A DNA stretch of 64,000 bases. Source: Nemertoderma westbladi. Its lineage: Eukaryota > Xenacoelomorpha > Nemertodermatida > Nemertodermatidae. The stretch spans positions 20,450 to 84,449 of the forward strand of contig JAUCBJ010005760.1 of the NCBI GenBank assembly GCA_032718475.1. Reading direction: 5' to 3'. This document shows, piece by piece, positions 9,758-18,563 of the stretch. The notes under the pieces were generated by a model. That model searched no databases. It saw nothing but the letters and a program-made list of their open reading frames with translations, and was not told the DNA's origin. The number at the start of each line of letters is the position of its first letter. The first letter of the stretch is position 1. A program made the translations under genes and the position numbers.

Positions 9758-12700
9758 TGGAGCTGCCTTCACATTAGTCGAGGAATGGGTGGCCGAAGAG
9801 ATAGGATTGAGAACGAGGCCAAGCAGAATGGCGGTAACAACCATCTCTAGCAAAGATGAGATCCTGGAGATGAGAACCGGACGGTGCGCAATTGCAGCGG
9901 TGGCACCGGGATGCGACTATGGGGCAACCATCGACCCCATCCAAGTGATAGAGTCAATTAATATCAATGCCAGGTGGCCAACCAACATCGAGGTCGAGCA
10001 GTATAAATTCCTGGACGACATTGACTTCTCAATCCCAGATGTGGACGTTAGGAAGGTATCCATCATAGTAGGAATGGACTGCCCAACGGCCCACGAAAGA
10101 ATGCAAACGGTCTTCGGCGAAGACAAGCAGTGTGACCCGGTGGCGATATTAACACCATTCGGGTGGACGCTGAGTGGCCCAATCAAAAGCAAGATACCAT
10201 TTAGGATGTCGGAGACATCAGGATGCATGTTCGCGGGAACAATGCAGGAAATGGGTGATGAGGGAGCAGAGGAGCAGCTTAAAAGACTGCTCAGACAAGA
10301 TTTCGAGGGACTGAAAGAGACCGGGGTCGGGACCTCGGTAGAAGACAAGCAGGCTTTACAAAGCGTGGAGGAATCGATGACATGCGATGAGGGGCGGTAC
10401 ACCATAGGAATGGTATGGAAACTACCGAAGATACCACTGCCCGATAATAGAGGGATGGTACTCACGAGACTCCGCAAGCTGAAACAAACACTAAAACGGA
10501 GCCCCGAGAAGAATGAGTACATCCACAGAACGATTAAGAAGTACGTCGAGAAAGGATGGGCCGTGGAGTTACCGGTCGACGAGCCGAACACGGACAGGAC
10601 ATATTACCTGCCACTCCACGTGGCTTTAGACCCAAAGAAAGGTAAACTGCGGATGGTAGTTGACGCATCGGCAAAGACCAACGGAAAATGCTTAAACGAC
10701 TATCTGTTAGAAGGTCCAAACATATACAACTCGGGCATAGAGGTCCTACTTAGATTTAGGAATGGGAAACACGCCTTCACGTGTGACATAGAAGGCATGT
10801 TCAACCAAGTCCGTGTAACGGAGGAAGATAGCGACAGTCAACGCTTCTTATGGTACAACGGCGAGGAAGAACCGCCGATAATACCGGCATATAAGATGGT
10901 AGTACAAAACATGGGAGCCAAGTCGTCTTCATTTACGACGACTATGGCAGTGAGAGATACAGTGAAGGGGAAGGAAGATAGATACAGCACTAGGGCCGTC
11001 GATATGATTCGACGCGGCTTCTACGTAGACGATGGAATGGAGTCTGGAAATACGGTTAAGGAGATACTGGACACAGGGCGCGAGGTTCGCGACATCCTAA
11101 AAGGATCCGGCTTTAACCTGACCAAATTCCAATCCAGTTCGGAAGAATTTATCAAGGCGATAGAGGACAAGAGACCAGAATCGACCATGGATAATCCCAC
11201 AACAGCCAAAGGGCAGGACATGGCGAACAAGAGAACAGAATCTCAACAGAAGGCATTGGGAATCGTGTGGAACAGAGAGACAGACGAACTGAAGTATCAG
11301 CTGAGCCAGGAGGGCGCAGACATCCACACGAAGAGGGGCTATGTATCGTATACAGCAAGGATATACGATCCCCTAGGCCTAGCATCCCCATTATTAGTCA
11401 CGGGGAAACAGATACTCAAGAGAGTATACAAATTGAAGGATGAGTGGGACGTAGAGGTACCAGAGGAAATCAAGAAACAGTGGAGTAAGTGGACAGGAGA
11501 CTTGGAGAAGATGGGAACATACAACATGCCACGAGTGTATTTCCCGGATGGGAACATGACGAATCTGGACCTACACATGTTCTCCGATGCGTCGTTGGAG
11601 GCGTACGGAGCAGCACTCTATTTAGTACAACGAGAGGGGGCTCACAAGCCCAGACTGGCCTTTAGCAAAGCAAAGTCAACGCCGCCAGATTCAGCATCAG
11701 TTCCCAAATTAGAATTGACAGCTGCGAGACTAGGAGTTAGAGCCACAGCCTACCTAGTGGATACTATTCCCAACATAGTGGAGACACACTACTGGACGGA
11801 CTCCATGGTAGTGCTTGGTTGGCTACATAACGAAAGGACGAGATACCCAATATTCGTCGCAAATAGAGTGGACGAAATAAGGGCGACCACAGAACTGGAA
11901 AGGTGGCACTACTGCCCAACGGACGAGAACCCGGCGGACTTGTTGTCGAGGGGCGTGGTACGCCACACTTTCTTGAAGAAGGAAGTATTGTGGCAACATG
12001 GGCCACAATTTCTGAGCGATAAGGAGGCCTGGCTGCCGATGAGAAAGGTGGACCCGGGCTCAGAAATAGTGTCAGAGGGAGAAGAAGGAGACTCAGAGGG
12101 AGAAGAGATATACTCCCAGATGGTGAGGGAGATTAGGGACGTGCAACCAAAACAAGAACTATGCGATAACCCGACGGATAAACTCCTCAGCTACAGCTCT
12201 AGTTGGTATAAGGCCAAGAAATTAGTGGCGTACTGGAGAGCCTTCGGGAATTTCCTCGCGGGACTTGGCAAAGACAAGAAGATCAGGACATCCATAGATC
12301 TGGAAGGAGTGGCCAAGGCAGTCATCCGCTATGAACAACGGAAGGACTATGGCGACGAGGTGGAACGCGTCGGTAACCAACAGCACCTTCGACGGGACAG
12401 CGAGCTGATCACGCTGTCGCCACAACTTAATGACGACGGGATTCTAGTAATGAATTCTAGGGTGGGATACAACAACAGCATAATCGTACCACCGAAACCC
12501 ATCATCATTCCCACAGGATCGCCAATAGTTCACCAGATTATCTGGGACTCCCATAAGTCGATATTGCACGGGGGCACCAACCGAACCCTCACCGAGATAA
12601 GGAGGACCTTTTGGGTCAAACAGTTGAGGAAGAAGGTAAAAGCGGTAGTGGGGCAGTGCCAGACCTGCCGACGAGCGAAGAAGGAGCGAGCCATACAAGA

Positions 12701-13661
12701 GATGGCGCCACTACCGGCGAGTAGAGTAAGACAGCACGACCCGCCATTTACGCATTGCGGTGTGGACATGTTCGGGCCGATAAAGATCAAGGTGATGCGG
12801 CACACGGAGAAACGCTACGGTATCATCTTCGTATGTAACAACACGCGGGCGGTAGGGATAGAACTCGCCCAAGATGCAACCGCATCAGCATTCATTAATG
12901 CCTTAGAAAGGTTTAGAGACCGCAAAGGTGGGACGATCGCAGTGATATACAGCGACAACGGCACCACTTTTGTGGGGGCAGAGAACGAGATGGCAGAGGC
13001 CTTGGATATCCTGGAAGGAGAGGAAGTCAGGGCGGCCATGAGACGACGACAAGTAAAGTGGGAGAGAAGGACGCCGTATGCACCACATACGCTAGGATGC
13101 GTCGAGAGACTGGTGGGCAGCTCAAAGCGTCTTATGACGAAGCTGATGAACACCCACATGGTCACTGAGGACGTCCTGCGAACAGTATTGGCGAAGTGTG
13201 AGGGTATCATTAATAGCAGACCGCTATATCCGGAGAATGATGACCCTGAGTCACTAGACGTGCTGACGCCTAGCCATTTTCTAATGGAAAGGCCAGCGAC
13301 CATCGATATGCGGGGTGTAGATCCAGACGACATACACTCCCGCCAGAGTTGGAAAGTCGCTAAAGCAATAAGCGCCGAGTATTGGAGGAGGTGGGTCGAA
13401 GAATACCTGCCCACGCTCCATAAAAGAAGCAAGTGGAGGAAGCCGAATAGGGAGTTAAGAGAGGGAGATCTCGTAATCGTTACGGATGATACTATCATCA
13501 ACAACCAATGGCGGTTGGCGAGAGTTGTAGGCACTTACTCCGACGAGGACGGAAGAGTCCGATCGGCAGAAGTGCGGATAGGTGGTAAGATAGGTGCGAA
13601 AGACAGGAAAACCTACAGGAGAGCTGTAGGGAAATGCTGTCTGTTAGAAGGGGCACCTTAG
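9729..13661 (+). CDS. pol: Protease-RT-RNase H-integrase polyprotein (Pol), element 1
   Basis: A single intact frame; the first ATG is 9744 (1305 codons to 13661) and the frame is open from 9729. Numbering from that ATG: aspartic protease motif D4-S5-G6 (DUF1758 type); Pao-type RT with FTCDIEGMFNQV and catalytic Y427-V-D429-D430; RNase H with FSDAS, KLELTA, TDS and NPADLLSRG; integrase zinc-binding H...H...C-X2-C; catalytic D1008, D1071 and E1121; DUF5641-like C-terminal domain. It enters from gag by a frame change just before the protease, within 9729-9757: +1, or equivalently two bases lost. All catalytic residues are present, so this copy could make active enzymes if translated. It copies and integrates the element. 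Confidence 0.95.
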   Translation, partial: SWSALMLVDSGAAFTLVEEWVAEEIGLRTRPSRMAVTTISSKDEILEMRTGRCAIAAVAPGCDYGATIDPIQVIESININARWPTNIEVEQYKFLDDIDFSIPDVDVRKVSIIVGMDCPTAHERMQTVFGEDKQCDPVAILTPFGWTLSGPIKSKIPFRMSETSGCMFAGTMQEMGDEGAEEQLKRLLRQDFEGLKETGVGTSVEDKQALQSVEESMTCDEGRYTIGMVWKLPKIPLPDNRGMVLTRLRKLKQTLKRSPEKNEYIHRTIKKYVEKGWAVELPVDEPNTDRTYYLPLHVALDPKKGKLRMVVDASAKTNGKCLNDYLLEGPNIYNSGIEVLLRFRNGKHAFTCDIEGMFNQVRVTEEDSDSQRFLWYNGEEEPPIIPAYKMVVQNMGAKSSSFTTTMAVRDTVKGKEDRYSTRAVDMIRRGFYVDDGMESGNTVKEILDTGREVRDILKGSGFNLTKFQSSSEEFIKAIEDKRPESTMDNPTTAKGQDMANKRTESQQKALGIVWNRETDELKYQLSQEGADIHTKRGYVSYTARIYDPLGLASPLLVTGKQILKRVYKLKDEWDVEVPEEIKKQWSKWTGDLEKMGTYNMPRVYFPDGNMTNLDLHMFSDASLEAYGAALYLVQREGAHKPRLAFSKAKSTPPDSASVPKLELTAARLGVRATAYLVDTIPNIVETHYWTDSMVVLGWLHNERTRYPIFVANRVDEIRATTELERWHYCPTDENPADLLSRGVVRHTFLKKEVLWQHGPQFLSDKEAWLPMRKVDPGSEIVSEGEEGDSEGEEIYSQMVREIRDVQPKQELCDNPTDKLLSYSSSWYKAKKLVAYWRAFGNFLAGLGKDKKIRTSIDLEGVAKAVIRYEQRKDYGDEVERVGNQQHLRRDSELITLSPQLNDDGILVMNSRVGYNNSIIVPPKPIIIPTGSPIVHQIIWDSHKSILHGGTNRTLTEIRRTFWVKQLRKKVKAVVGQCQTCRRAKKERAIQEMAPLPASRVRQHDPPFTHCGVDMFGPIKIKVMRHTEKRYGIIFVCNNTRAVGIELAQDATASAFINALERFRDRKGGTIAVIYSDNGTTFVGAENEMAEALDILEGEEVRAAMRRRQVKWERRTPYAPHTLGCVERLVGSSKRLMTKLMNTHMVTEDVLRTVLAKCEGIINSRPLYPENDDPESLDVLTPSHFLMERPATIDMRGVDPDDIHSRQSWKVAKAISAEYWRRWVEEYLPTLHKRSKWRKPNRELREGDLVIVTDDTIINNQWRLARVVGTYSDEDGRVRSAEVRIGGKIGAKDRKTYRRAVGKCCLLEGAP

Positions 13662-13836
13662 TGGAGTTAGTATAGAGTTTAGTCATCCAAGTTTTGGACT
13701 GAGGGGGGTGGGATTGAGGGCGAGACGCCCTTCCCACACACAAAAAAAAAAATAAAATAGAATAAAATAAAGTAGTAGTACTAGTAATAGTACACAGTAG
13801 GTACGTAATTAGTAGGCAGAAGTTAGTCAGTAAGAA

Positions 13837-14310
13837 GGTACATAGTACCTAGAGTTAGTTAGCTAGTTAGGAGGTACGTAGTACCTAGAGTTAGTTAGCT
13901 AATTAGGAGGTACGTAGTACCGTTAGTTAGAGAGTTAGAGGGTACGTAGTACCATTAGTTAGAAAGTTAGAGGGTACGTAGTACCGTTAGGTAGGGAGTT
14001 AGAGGGTACGTAGTACCGTTAGTTAGAGAGTTAGAGGGTATGTAGTACCGTTAGGTAGGGAGTTAGAGGGTACGTAGTACCGTTAGTTAGAGAGTTAGAG
14101 GGTACGTAGTACCGTTAGTTAGAGGGTACGTAGTACCGTCAGGTAGGGAGTTAGAGGGTACGTAGTACCGTTAGTTAGAGAAGAGTTAGGGGGTACGTAG
14201 TACCGCTAGTTAGAGAGTTAGAGGGTACGTAGTACCGTTAGTTAGAGAGAGAGTAAGAGTTAGAGGGTACGTAGTACCGTTAGTTAGAGAGAGAGTAAGA
14301 GGTAGAAGGG
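13837..14310 (+). repeat. Tandem array of 14 palindromic units after pol
   Basis: GGTACGTAGTACC (arms GGTAC/GTACC, 3-base centre) occurs at 13837, 13873, 13909, 13941, 13973, 14005, 14037, 14069, 14101, 14125, 14157, 14192, 14224 and 14266. The usual spacing is 32 bases, with GTTAGTTAGAGAGTTAGAG between copies. The first copy has ATA and the seventh has one T substitution. It starts about 175 bases after the pol stop and ends about 460 bases before ORF3. Confidence 0.95.
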
Positions 14311-14734
14311 TATATAAGATATAGATATTAGTTAGCAGTTAGTAGCGAGAGGGGGGCATATGAGTACAGCTGGGTAAATCGTGTGGCCACGCGACGCATT
14401 CTGCTGTACTGCACAGGCCCACAGAGTAGGCCAGAATGTGGATTAGAGAATAGAATAATCCATAGGCAATAGTAAGTAGTAGGACAGTAGAATTAGAACT
14501 AAACAAAATAAATAGAATAGGGCTGAAAGTTACAAATTATGGCAACACTAGGAAAGTTATTCTGGAACATAATAAAAGTAACTGACAGAAATTGAAATTA
14601 GGGTGTATTTACTAGCTTCAGGATTAATTAGTAATAATTTAGGCTAAAAGGCGCAGTTGAGTAAGGAATAGGCCATTATCGGACCGTACAGAACATCTTA
14701 GATACATCACTCATCTGTATTGCGCCTTGGTAAG

Positions 14735-14748
14735 GCACCACCTTACAG
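14735..14748 (+). promoter_or_regulatory. Candidate splice acceptor ahead of ORF3
   Basis: GCACCACCTTACAG followed by G at 14749 resembles a 3' splice site, 21 bases before the first ATG of ORF3. The ORF3 frame is open across it. A spliced subgenomic mRNA, as used for env-position genes of retroviruses, would explain expression of an ORF so far from the LTR. No donor was assigned. Confidence 0.3.
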
Positions 14749-14769
14749 GTGAGCGAGTGCGTGTTCGGA

Positions 14770-17316
14770 ATGGCGAGCAAATTGATCAGAAAGAGAAAGG
14801 CGGAGTCAGGAGGAAAGGAGATACTGGTGGATTTCACCGAGAGGCATCCGGAAGAGAAGACGAGAGGATACTACGAGAGGTTGGAAAAGGGTCACGCGGC
14901 ACGAGCGCTGCAGGATCACTTCCGGGAGATGCACGAACAGCGGCTGGTCGGGACCTACGGGACGCCGTCGCTGGACAACGCGATCTTCCAACACTTCCAC
15001 TACGTGGTGAAAGGGGACGAGGCGAAGTTCGGGATTCCGAAGTACCCGAGGGAATCACCGAGGAAGGATTGGAAGAGATTCATAGAGTCCGTCAACAGGG
15101 GAGGATATATGATCCTAGACGACGAGGGAACCGTGGAAGACGAGGAGGGTTCGAGACGAGGATCAGCGGGGTCGGCCAGGACCATACTCCTACATTTGGC
15201 CGCGCCAAATGGGGACATTTTCTTATTCGATCTAGGAACGTATGGGAAGAAGGACGGGCCGAAATTAAACCGGTTGCCGAAAGCGGTACAAGTCTTGGTA
15301 AGAGAGAAGTCGACGACGAAAGTGGGATCGGCGATTCGCGAGGACGCGGAGAGAATCATCGGTCCGGACGCCACCAACCTCCTGGATATGCAGAAGGTCT
15401 TCATGGCTATGACGGCACCGGATGGGTTGGGGGTAGTCGGGAACACAGGCCAATGCGGGGCGGTGGCAATGGGCCAACTATTGGGGCTCGTATGCCACAA
15501 ACCGATGGACTGGGGGAAGTTCAGGGAGGAATACGGAGCAGAACTAGCGAACTCGCTAAAGTGGGGAGCGAGACCGGGAAAGCAAGAGGTATATCAATTC
15601 CGCAGAGGAGCGATAAAGGTATATCAGAAGCGATATATCCTGCAGGAAGATTGGATGATGATAAGTTTGCTTAACTTATTCATGACCGTGGTTATCGAGA
15701 GGGAACCAGCGGCATTTCTGTTATCGGGATCACCCCTAAGCTACAGGAGAGCCTTTAAAATGGCCTTCGACGGTCTGGTAGACCACCCGGGGCTGAAGGG
15801 CGAGTCGGTGTACTACAACAGCCGACATCTGATAGACGGGGAGACAGATACGCCGTATCAGAGATGGGAGCAGCTAGAGACGGATAGACGAGAAGCAAAG
15901 CGACTGGAAGAAGTCGCTAGACGGGAGAGGATAGAAGCAGAGGAGAGGGAAGAGGAGGCCAGGACGCAGAGTTACGGCTTCGAGGAACAGGCAGGCTTAG
16001 ACGAACTTCGTTGGACTTCGTCAGGGAGTTCGGGGGAGTCTCTAGGGCGAGAATTGGGATGGACGGTGGGATCGCCGAAACAGTCGACGTCGGGGTTGCA
16101 AGCGATGCCCATACCAGCGGGCGCCGAAGGCGACCAACCGCCAAGGAAGTTAAGGGAGCTAGAGGGATGGAGAGCTACGGGCGAGAGCCAAGGCGGGAAG
16201 GGACATAGTGGATCCATCGGGATACCGGGGTTGGAGCCACTGCCAGAGGAGGAGGAGGACGACGACGAGTTCGGAGGGGTGCCGCCCATCGAGAGGATTG
16301 GCCACTCGGACACGGACTGGGTTGGCGGGAGGGTGGTGACGGCCAGTGGGGCGAGGGCCTTCTGGGACAGATCCGGCAAGCGGACCTGGGTGCACGAGGA
16401 GCCGGCGATGGATTTCGCGGGGAGCACTATCAGGTTGGGCGAGCAACCGGGGACGGCACCACGGGTAGTATTCGGGGAGACGATGCCCGAGAGGGGCGGA
16501 GAGATCGACGTAGACAGGGACACCAACGTGCAGAAGTTCGCCTACCAGCGACTCCACAGACCGCGGAGATCGCTTGGGACAAAAGACGACGTGGGGCGGG
16601 AGACATTGGTACTCGGTTGCGACTACTGTGGGAGACAGACCCACCAGGAAAGGAGCTGTTTGTACCGGTTCCAAAAGGGAACCTTTTGTCTCTACTGCCG
16701 CGAGTCGAGCCACAGGATGGGGGCATGTCCACGGTTGCATAACCAATGTCCGAAGTGCAACTTTCGGGGACACTACGGACGCCAGTGCGACTGGATGGAC
16801 GACGAAGAGAAGTTCAGAAGATTCGAGGAGTGGGCCGACGTCGGGGCCATGACGCGCCAGCGCATGAAGGCCCAGGAGTTCAAGTGGGGTTTCTTCCTTA
16901 TCAATCAGGAGGCTCACATGGAAATCATAAAGCGGAGGCTACCGTTTACCTATCAAGAGGTAGCAACGGCGGCGTCGTATGCCGGAGTGATGAATACACA
17001 AAGATATTTGGACAGGTGGACGCCACAGAACCGAGGGGAGTTTAGGGATTTCTTGGCGGAGCACGTGCCGCGAGCAATGAAGATGATCCTATGGGACGCC
17101 ACCAGAGGGAGACAACAGGGCCACTCTGAGGGGCCACCGGCGAAGCGATATCGGGCACTAATAACACCAGCGCCCAAGGAGCCAACAACCGGAATCAGTA
17201 GGGAGGTGGTGGCGAAAGTCCGAAGGCAGAAAGCGGATCCCAGAGGAGTGGTAGTAACCAAGAAACGACCCAGGGAAGAGGACGCCAGAGGGAACTATCT
17301 CCGGAGGGACAAATAG
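14770..17316 (+). CDS. ORF3: exonuclease-like protein with three CCHC zinc knuckles
   Basis: 848 codons from ATG 14770 (the frame is open from 14749), intact, in the env position. Seen: residues 1-110 basic and charged; 111-310 match the layout of DEDD 3'-5' exonucleases, with Exo I-like D117-x-E119 (MILDDEG), a strand pair TILLHLAAP...IFLFDL (138-155), Exo II-like KVGSAIREDAERI with D192, the helix LLGLVCHKP (237-245), and an Exo III-like Y289...D294 whose spacing is one residue longer than the usual Y-X3-D. Residues 365-400 form a charged helix; 400-600 are low complexity. Then come three perfect C-X2-C-X4-H-X4-C knuckles: C617/C620/H625/C630, C640/C643/H648/C653 and C660/C663/H668/C673. 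The C-terminus is basic with KKRPREE, a possible nuclear signal. No signal peptide or convincing membrane span, so it is not Env-like. The exonuclease assignment is inference; RNA or DNA binding is well supported. Confidence 0.7.
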   Translation: MASKLIRKRKAESGGKEILVDFTERHPEEKTRGYYERLEKGHAARALQDHFREMHEQRLVGTYGTPSLDNAIFQHFHYVVKGDEAKFGIPKYPRESPRKDWKRFIESVNRGGYMILDDEGTVEDEEGSRRGSAGSARTILLHLAAPNGDIFLFDLGTYGKKDGPKLNRLPKAVQVLVREKSTTKVGSAIREDAERIIGPDATNLLDMQKVFMAMTAPDGLGVVGNTGQCGAVAMGQLLGLVCHKPMDWGKFREEYGAELANSLKWGARPGKQEVYQFRRGAIKVYQKRYILQEDWMMISLLNLFMTVVIEREPAAFLLSGSPLSYRRAFKMAFDGLVDHPGLKGESVYYNSRHLIDGETDTPYQRWEQLETDRREAKRLEEVARRERIEAEEREEEARTQSYGFEEQAGLDELRWTSSGSSGESLGRELGWTVGSPKQSTSGLQAMPIPAGAEGDQPPRKLRELEGWRATGESQGGKGHSGSIGIPGLEPLPEEEEDDDEFGGVPPIERIGHSDTDWVGGRVVTASGARAFWDRSGKRTWVHEEPAMDFAGSTIRLGEQPGTAPRVVFGETMPERGGEIDVDRDTNVQKFAYQRLHRPRRSLGTKDDVGRETLVLGCDYCGRQTHQERSCLYRFQKGTFCLYCRESSHRMGACPRLHNQCPKCNFRGHYGRQCDWMDDEEKFRRFEEWADVGAMTRQRMKAQEFKWGFFLINQEAHMEIIKRRLPFTYQEVATAASYAGVMNTQRYLDRWTPQNRGEFRDFLAEHVPRAMKMILWDATRGRQQGHSEGPPAKRYRALITPAPKEPTTGISREVVAKVRRQKADPRGVVVTKKRPREEDARGNYLRRDK

Positions 17317-17986
17317 GTTCCCAGGGCCGGGGGAGAGAAACTGAGACTTGAACGTGGTACGCCTGGAAGGCGCCGCGTGGGGCGTACGAACTATTAAGTA
17401 CAAATTAAACTGATGCAAAATAATAAATAAGTGCAATTATATGTACGTACGTAGTAATCAGTAGTTTAGCAATAAAATATATGTTCGAAGTAAGTACTAT
17501 AGTCATACAACCTTTCTCAATTAGCTACTGGGACTGGGAGGCTAACTGACTATGGCACTAGGGACGAGACGCCAGACGATTTCACACTTCTTGAGTGCGA
17601 CGGCACAAGAGGGGGGGGTGAGACTCGTCAGAAGGGATGAGGTAGCCAAAGAGGGACGGAGTAATAGTGCGAAGTGCGGAGAGAGTGCGGATGCAATTCT
17701 AGTGTGGGGGGGGGGGAGGAATGAGAGGCTGAGTGAGGGACGAGGAGGTCCGAGGGTATGCGAGAGTTAGGGTGAGAGTGGAGAAGAGATAGGGCGAAAG
17801 TGTTGGGGAAACGAAAGTCGCGTGAGAGGTGAGCACGATCGGCCCGACATGGGACGCCAGGCATACAGGGTAGCGTTATCATACCCATAGGGAGCGGCCT
17901 GGAAAGCCGGCTCCGAGAGAAAAGAATTCCACCCCACACCCGATACTAGACCGGGATCCAGCGGGATTGTAGCGCACTTTAGGTGG
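17317..17986 (+). other. 3' untranslated stretch of element 1
   Basis: Lies between the ORF3 stop and the terminal hairpin. It contains GTACGTACGTA near 17441, a G-rich run near 17706-17715 and a 72-codon ORF (17552-17770) with no recognisable domain. I see nothing functional apart from the hairpin that follows. Confidence 0.5.
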
Positions 17987-18015
17987 ATGCTATCTTCTCA
18001 CCGGGAAGATAGCAT
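17987..18015 (+). repeat. Perfect hairpin just before the polypurine tract
   Basis: ATGCTATCTTC (17987-17997) pairs perfectly with GAAGATAGCAT (18005-18015). Inside, T-G and C-G can extend the stem to leave a 3-base loop. It ends where the G-rich primer tract begins. Confidence 0.9.
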
Positions 18016-18024
18016 GGGGGGGAG
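18015..18024 (+). other. Polypurine tract
   Basis: TGGGGGGGAG immediately precedes the 3' LTR (TGTTAG at 18025). This is the position and composition of the primer for plus-strand DNA synthesis in LTR elements. Confidence 0.8.
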
Positions 18025-18563
18025 TGTTAGCTTATTCAATCCCGCTAACCCAAACCCTAAAGTAAGCCGGTAAGCAATATTGGGGGCCACGAAATTGGAT
18101 AATCAATCACTCGTGTCACCACAACAAAATGGGAAGGAGAAACACACAATGAGGGTCAGGGGCCAAACCCCTAACAGAGAGAGAACAGGTGGAGTGAACG
18201 GGAACACTCCAAAGGGCGCCAACAAGGGTATCAACCAATCAGAGGGGGGAAAGGCATCGATTAGGTAGAGTAACAAGGCCAACCCGTGCAATATAGCCAG
18301 TTGGCAGTAATCATTTTACGCAGTTATCTCAGTATCATATTGGTGCTAGTTAGGTTAGTTAGTTTAGCTAGGGAAGGACCGGGACTTTAATTACCGTTTC
18401 CCGCCTTCCGTGTACGACATCATATCACCTATATCTATATCTATATCTTATACCTGAACATTATTCGCGACAAACAACGTAAACCCTTTCACTCTTCACA
18501 CACGGCGGGGACGCGTGAATTAACAAACCGGATAAATCGGGATCCTCCCTGGATCCCGTCACA
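18025..18563 (+). repeat. 3' LTR of element 1
   Basis: 539 bp with the same ends as the 5' LTR, followed directly by the target-site repeat ACTTA. Confidence 0.95.

Larger units (their letters stand above)
4428..18563 (+). mobile_element. Complete BEL/Pao LTR retrotransposon (element 1)
   Basis: The element is bounded by two 539-bp LTRs beginning TGTTAG and ending GTCACA. It is flanked by the identical pentamer ACTTA (4423-4427 and 18564-18568), a 5-bp target duplication typical of BEL/Pao. The order is LTR, gag (several frames), protease-RT-RNase H-integrase, a palindromic tandem repeat, a third ORF, a hairpin with purine tract, LTR. At 14.1 kb it is long for the superfamily because of a large gag and the extra 3' ORF. 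The LTRs differ at about four positions, so the insertion is recent. Broken gag frames make this copy unlikely to be autonomous unless the breaks are sequencing errors. No clear tRNA primer-binding site beginning TGG is visible right after the 5' LTR. Confidence 0.95.

Noticed and set aside
14727-15674. 315-codon overlapping ORF in another frame of ORF3
   Set aside because: Gly/Arg-rich shadow typical of GC-rich coding DNA; ORF3 frame has the zinc knuckles.
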